The notes beneath the pieces are model-generated. The model saw only the letters and a program-made list of their open reading frames with translations. It had not been told where the DNA came from and searched no databases. From contig JAIBAF010000034.1 in the NCBI GenBank assembly GCA_019695335.1, forward strand, positions 1 to 37,932: a stretch of DNA of 37,932 bases, read 5' to 3'. The number at the start of each line of letters is the position of its first letter. Position 1 is the stretch's first letter. The stretch is from a bacterium. GTDB taxonomy: Bacteria > CLD3 > SB21. Positions 34,713 to 37,932 of this stretch are shown piece after piece. Both the position numbers and the translations under genes were made by a program.

Positions 34713-36605
34713 TCAATGCGTTTTTAATTGAGTGGAAATTTGTTGAAATAATGCCGCCGAGTTTTTGTCTTCAGGAAAATATTCAAGGTATCGGCTATAA
34801 CAATAGAAAGCTTTTTTGATCTCATTTTTGAGATAATACGTCAGACCCAGATCACGATACACGACCGGTTTGGAAGCGTGTGTTTCACGAAGGAACTTCA
34901 GGAAAGCCAACTCAGCTATTGAATCTTGTTTTACGGCAAGAGCAAAATTACCGAAGGATAATAAAGGCCATGAATTCGGTTGTGAAGCATATAGACCTTT
35001 TGCCCACCATTCGATTTTTCCGGGGGAAGATGTTTTAAGGATCGACCATTTTGCTTCGTCCGTCGGCACAGATTCAAGTCCATACGTTTTCAAAACCAAC
35101 GAAAGATTCAACGTATCGCCAGACGTAACGTTGCGGGCGAATAAAGCGGTTCTTGCATCCCAGAATAGCAAACGCCAGTCCGGATTTCCGGCGAGGTCGA
35201 TCGTCCAGTTCAATTCTGATGTATGATCGTAGACAATCAAATCTGGTTGGTAACGTCGTATCAATGTCTGAACGCCGCCGCGTTGCGTGCTTTGAATATA
35301 TTCTTTGTAAATCGTTTCACCGATCACTTCTAAAAAAGAATAAATATAACTTGGCTGTTGAACAGTCCAGTTTAACCAGTTACCTGAATTAACATTATTG
35401 AGAATCTTTCCTTTGTAATTCCGGCTGATCATATAGGATTCTGTTTCCTGAGGAATTTGAAGTCCCAAACCTGTTGACAAAGCGCGATCATCGGCGGCAT
35501 AATAAGCACCGGTTACAATACGAACTCCGATGACCAACATAATCGCAGCAAATAAAATGACGGCCATCCGCTCTATACGCTGTAATTGACCGGAAAAAGA
35601 AATCAATAATTCCCGTAAATTTTTTGCAAGCAAGGGGACTGAATACATTACAAAAAAAGGAATATTTCGCATCTGCGTGCATGACAAATACAAAAAAGCA
35701 AGCAGAATGATCCATTCATGCAATGCGATTTTTCGAAAACGCAGCAGAGAAGTTAGCATAGTCAAAATTGTCAGAGCGTAATACAAATACAATACTTCAA
35801 GCGGAATGTGGGTCAAGACCCGGATATTTTTAGACCACGGCGACAAAAGCTCGATAATACTATTTTTAAAAGTATTGGACGGATCGAAGCGAGTGAGAAG
35901 TTGAAAGGGATACAAAACGCCGTCGATGAAATACGGATTGACCAGAATCGCCGCAAAACTCAACCCGATCCAGCGCATGGCTTCGCGATTCATTTTTTTT
36001 TGGCGCCATAGCGTCATCGTATAAGCCCCGATGATGCCCGTTCCGATCATATACAATCCGTGTGAATTGACCCACAACAGCATGATAGCGGGTAATAAAA
36101 AAAGCGTTCGCCGCGAGAAATAGAGATGGGCGTCTAATGCCCACACTAAGACTGACATGTATAACCAGCTAAAAATTTCGGGACGATGATTGAAGCGGCC
36201 TTCCATGATCAGAACGGCAACCAAAAGGCATCCGATGATGACGACATTCGATAACTGCAACGATTTCATCCGGTGCATCATCAATCCAAAGACGATTAAT
36301 ATGACGGCCGTTATGCCCAGGGAAATCGCAGGATAGCCTCCAATTTTATATAAGCCGTACATTGCCAGGTCATACAGCCAGTAGAGATTAATAACTGGAT
36401 GATCCGTGACGGTATAAGTAAAAACATCGTGGCGCATGAATTGTCCGTTTTCAAGCATCCACTGTCCCGCTCTCAGGTGAAACCCAAGGTCTTTATCGAA
36501 AATCATCTTCAATGAAAATACAGTGACAAGTAAGAATAAAATGCAATAAGCTAAACGATGTACTAGTTTGACGTTACGATCGGATTGATTGCCGGCTGAT
36601 ATCAT
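34713..36605 (-). CDS. Polytopic membrane protein with C-terminal TPR-like helices
   Basis: 630 residues. About ten transmembrane helices fill residues 15-370. The first loop (DLGFHLRAGQWMLENGQFM and RHDVFTYTVTDHPV) has the layout seen in GT-C-type, membrane-bound sugar-transferase-like proteins with an acidic first loop. A soluble domain of about 260 residues follows, ending in two TPR-like repeats (VYRDLGLTYYLKNEIKKAFY, YCYSRYLEYFPEDKNS). It stops 4 bases before the LytTR gene and begins 11 bases after the LytS-like gene, so it is tightly embedded in a signalling operon. A glycosyltransferase role is only a guess. Confidence 0.7.
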   Translation of the reverse strand: MISAGNQSDRNVKLVHRLAYCILFLLVTVFSLKMIFDKDLGFHLRAGQWMLENGQFMRHDVFTYTVTDHPVINLYWLYDLAMYGLYKIGGYPAISLGITAVILIVFGLMMHRMKSLQLSNVVIIGCLLVAVLIMEGRFNHRPEIFSWLYMSVLVWALDAHLYFSRRTLFLLPAIMLLWVNSHGLYMIGTGIIGAYTMTLWRQKKMNREAMRWIGLSFAAILVNPYFIDGVLYPFQLLTRFDPSNTFKNSIIELLSPWSKNIRVLTHIPLEVLYLYYALTILTMLTSLLRFRKIALHEWIILLAFLYLSCTQMRNIPFFVMYSVPLLAKNLRELLISFSGQLQRIERMAVILFAAIMLVIGVRIVTGAYYAADDRALSTGLGLQIPQETESYMISRNYKGKILNNVNSGNWLNWTVQQPSYIYSFLEVIGETIYKEYIQSTQRGGVQTLIRRYQPDLIVYDHTSELNWTIDLAGNPDWRLLFWDARTALFARNVTSGDTLNLSLVLKTYGLESVPTDEAKWSILKTSSPGKIEWWAKGLYASQPNSWPLLSFGNFALAVKQDSIAELAFLKFLRETHASKPVVYRDLGLTYYLKNEIKKAFYCYSRYLEYFPEDKNSAALFQQISTQLKTH

Positions 36606-36616
36606 TCCTTAACTCC

Positions 36617-37669
36617 TCACTCTAAATCGATTTCGATGACCGCGTGTACCCATCCGTTTTTTTCATCAATGGTAAAACGATGACGTCCGGAGAAAGCTTG
36701 CTGAAGGCGCAAACGAACATTATTCAAGCCAATACCATTTCCGGACGACGAATTGCTTTTTACCAATTTACCCGAGTTAGATAATTCAAATCTGAAACAT
36801 TTGTTTGAAACGGATGCGATCAAACGAAGACGCAATGGTTTTGAGCTCGTCTGCATTCCGTATTTAATAGCATTTTCAATCAAAGGATGAATAAGAAAAC
36901 CAGGGATATTAATATTTTCAGCCTCGTCCGCAATGTTCCACTCGATAACAAGTTTCTCTTCAAACCGGATTTTTTCAATGAGCAAATAATGACGCATCGC
37001 AGTAATTTCATCACGAAACGCAACGAGCTCCGTTCCCGTATTGGCGAGTGAATAACGCAAAAAATCGGCTAATTCCGTAACCATCTCGCGGGCTCGGGCA
37101 TGGTTTTCATCGATCAGGGCTTTGATGGAATTGAGAGCATTGAATAAAAAATGCGGGTTGACCTGATATCGCAGCATCAGGAGTTGCGCCTGCTGAGCAA
37201 GTCCGTACGCACGCAAAGCATTTTCTTTTTCTGTTTGTAGCGCCCGGCCATATCGAATACCGGCGTATCCGGCGCTCCATGCCATCAGCATGGCCCAAGC
37301 ATTGATAACACCTTTGGCGGAATACTTGAACCAATTTTCAGGATCCGGATCTTCGAGAAGGTAATAGTTACCAAAAAAATCGCTCACGCCGGTCCATAAA
37401 ATACCCGCGACCAGCGACGCTACTATGATCGTCATTAACATCCGTAAATAGGACGTCGTAATCTTCGGCCAAATGTTTTTGTAAATGATGATTAAGCCGG
37501 AACTCAGGAAACATCCGACTGCAGCGTGAAAATAATTGCGTTCGAATGCAATTTCATTGGAAGGATTGAATGATCGTGCGATCAGATATAAGATATGCGC
37601 GTATACCGTCCATCCGATCAGTTGCGCGGCAACAATGATAACCGATTTTTTTTTAAAAAGCGCAGGCAT
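36617..37669 (-). CDS. LytS-type membrane sensor histidine kinase
   Basis: 350 residues. Four transmembrane helices lie in the first ~145 residues. The kinase region is of the His_kinase/LytS type: phospho-histidine motif YQVNPHFLFNALNSIKALI, a helical FLRYSL/EKIRFEEKL segment, the N-box HPLIENAIKYGM and a glycine-rich GNGIGLNNVRLRL box. No separate ligand domain is present, so sensing is probably within the membrane. The LytTR regulator at 33995 is the likely partner. It is the first gene of the signalling operon visible here. Confidence 0.92.
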   Translation of the reverse strand: MPALFKKKSVIIVAAQLIGWTVYAHILYLIARSFNPSNEIAFERNYFHAAVGCFLSSGLIIIYKNIWPKITTSYLRMLMTIIVASLVAGILWTGVSDFFGNYYLLEDPDPENWFKYSAKGVINAWAMLMAWSAGYAGIRYGRALQTEKENALRAYGLAQQAQLLMLRYQVNPHFLFNALNSIKALIDENHARAREMVTELADFLRYSLANTGTELVAFRDEITAMRHYLLIEKIRFEEKLVIEWNIADEAENINIPGFLIHPLIENAIKYGMQTSSKPLRLRLIASVSNKCFRFELSNSGKLVKSNSSSGNGIGLNNVRLRLQQAFSGRHRFTIDEKNGWVHAVIEIDLE

Positions 37670-37727
37670 ATCTTATCTCGTTTTGAAAAACAAAAAAGTA
37701 TAAGCAATTCTGCGCATTTCAAAAAGA

Positions 37728-37931
37728 CTAATGTGCAAAAAGCTTTAAAAAATCGCGAACGCAATTCCACACTTCCCGATCTTCATTTAATATAACCGAG
37801 CCATGCGATCCTTTGGCGGAGTGACAAAATTGTTTGTTGCGATGCGTGATAGCGTCGAAAATAGGTTTGGATAGATCAACTTCTTGAGTGCCGCAAACGA
37901 TCAGGCACGGTTGCGTTATCTGTGAAGCCCA
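37728..37931 (-). CDS. C-terminal part of a probable alpha/beta hydrolase, cut by the window edge
   Basis: The minus strand is open from the window edge to TAG at 37728, giving 67 residues. They read like the end of an alpha/beta hydrolase: a strand plus turn ITQPCLIVCGTQEVD (usual site of the catalytic acid), then a strand before GSHGSVILN (usual site of the catalytic histidine) and a closing helix VWNCVRDFLKLF. The N-terminal half with the nucleophile elbow lies outside the window. It ends 58 bases before the start of the LytS-like gene. Confidence 0.65.
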   Translation of the reverse strand, partial: WASQITQPCLIVCGTQEVDLSKPIFDAITHRNKQFCHSAKGSHGSVILNEDREVWNCVRDFLKLFAH

Positions 37932-37932
37932 G

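Overview
The window looks like a member of the Fibrobacteres-Chlorobi-Bacteroidetes (FCB) supergroup. The signs are a FlgD/Por-type C-terminal sorting tail with a PNPFNPTT motif on a large secreted protein, a two-component-propeller (Reg_prop/Y_Y_Y) histidine kinase, LytS/LytTR pairs, Bacteroidetes-style Rhs architecture with a Sec signal peptide, and mostly weak Shine-Dalgarno sequences. I cannot name the genus. Lineages such as Ignavibacteria, Calditrichota or KSB1 fit as well as Bacteroidota proper. No rRNA, tRNA, transposase, integrase or CRISPR array was recognised.

Left half (1-21.6 kb): a polymorphic-toxin (Rhs) locus. A 5'-truncated YD-repeat protein (3-1454) precedes one full-length Rhs protein (1494-8291). 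That protein has a signal peptide, eight fibronectin-III-like repeats, a YD/Rhs shell, an Rhs core and a variable C-terminal toxin tip, followed by an overlapping candidate immunity gene. Downstream lies a graveyard of promoterless tips. Each is a piece of Rhs core joined to a different toxin domain and followed by its own candidate immunity gene. Recognisable tips are a SleB-like wall hydrolase paired with a lipoprotein, a colicin-D-like tRNase, an ADP-ribosyl-cyclase-like domain, an unknown domain paired with a membrane-anchored partner, a frameshifted tip, a headless tip whose partner looks like a class III nucleotidyl cyclase, and a short remnant paired with a four-helix membrane protein. 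Scraps of Rhs DNA and orphan small genes lie between them. Perfect 80-bp and 65-bp tracts shared by different tips show how the tip could be exchanged by homologous recombination. A block of unrelated secreted-protein genes (11.9-14.4 kb) interrupts the array.

Middle (21.7-30.1 kb): a Fur-family repressor and a TPR protein on the minus strand, a plus-strand lipoprotein with a clear terminator, a minus-strand TPR-like lipoprotein, two palindromic dispersed repeats, a 1166-residue secreted repeat protein with a sorting tail, and a secreted beta-helix-like protein.

Right end (30.1-37.9 kb): a minus-strand signalling operon. Its order is LytS-like kinase, polytopic membrane/TPR protein, LytTR regulator, propeller histidine kinase, NarL-type regulator. 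It is followed at the window edge by the C-terminus of a probable alpha/beta hydrolase.
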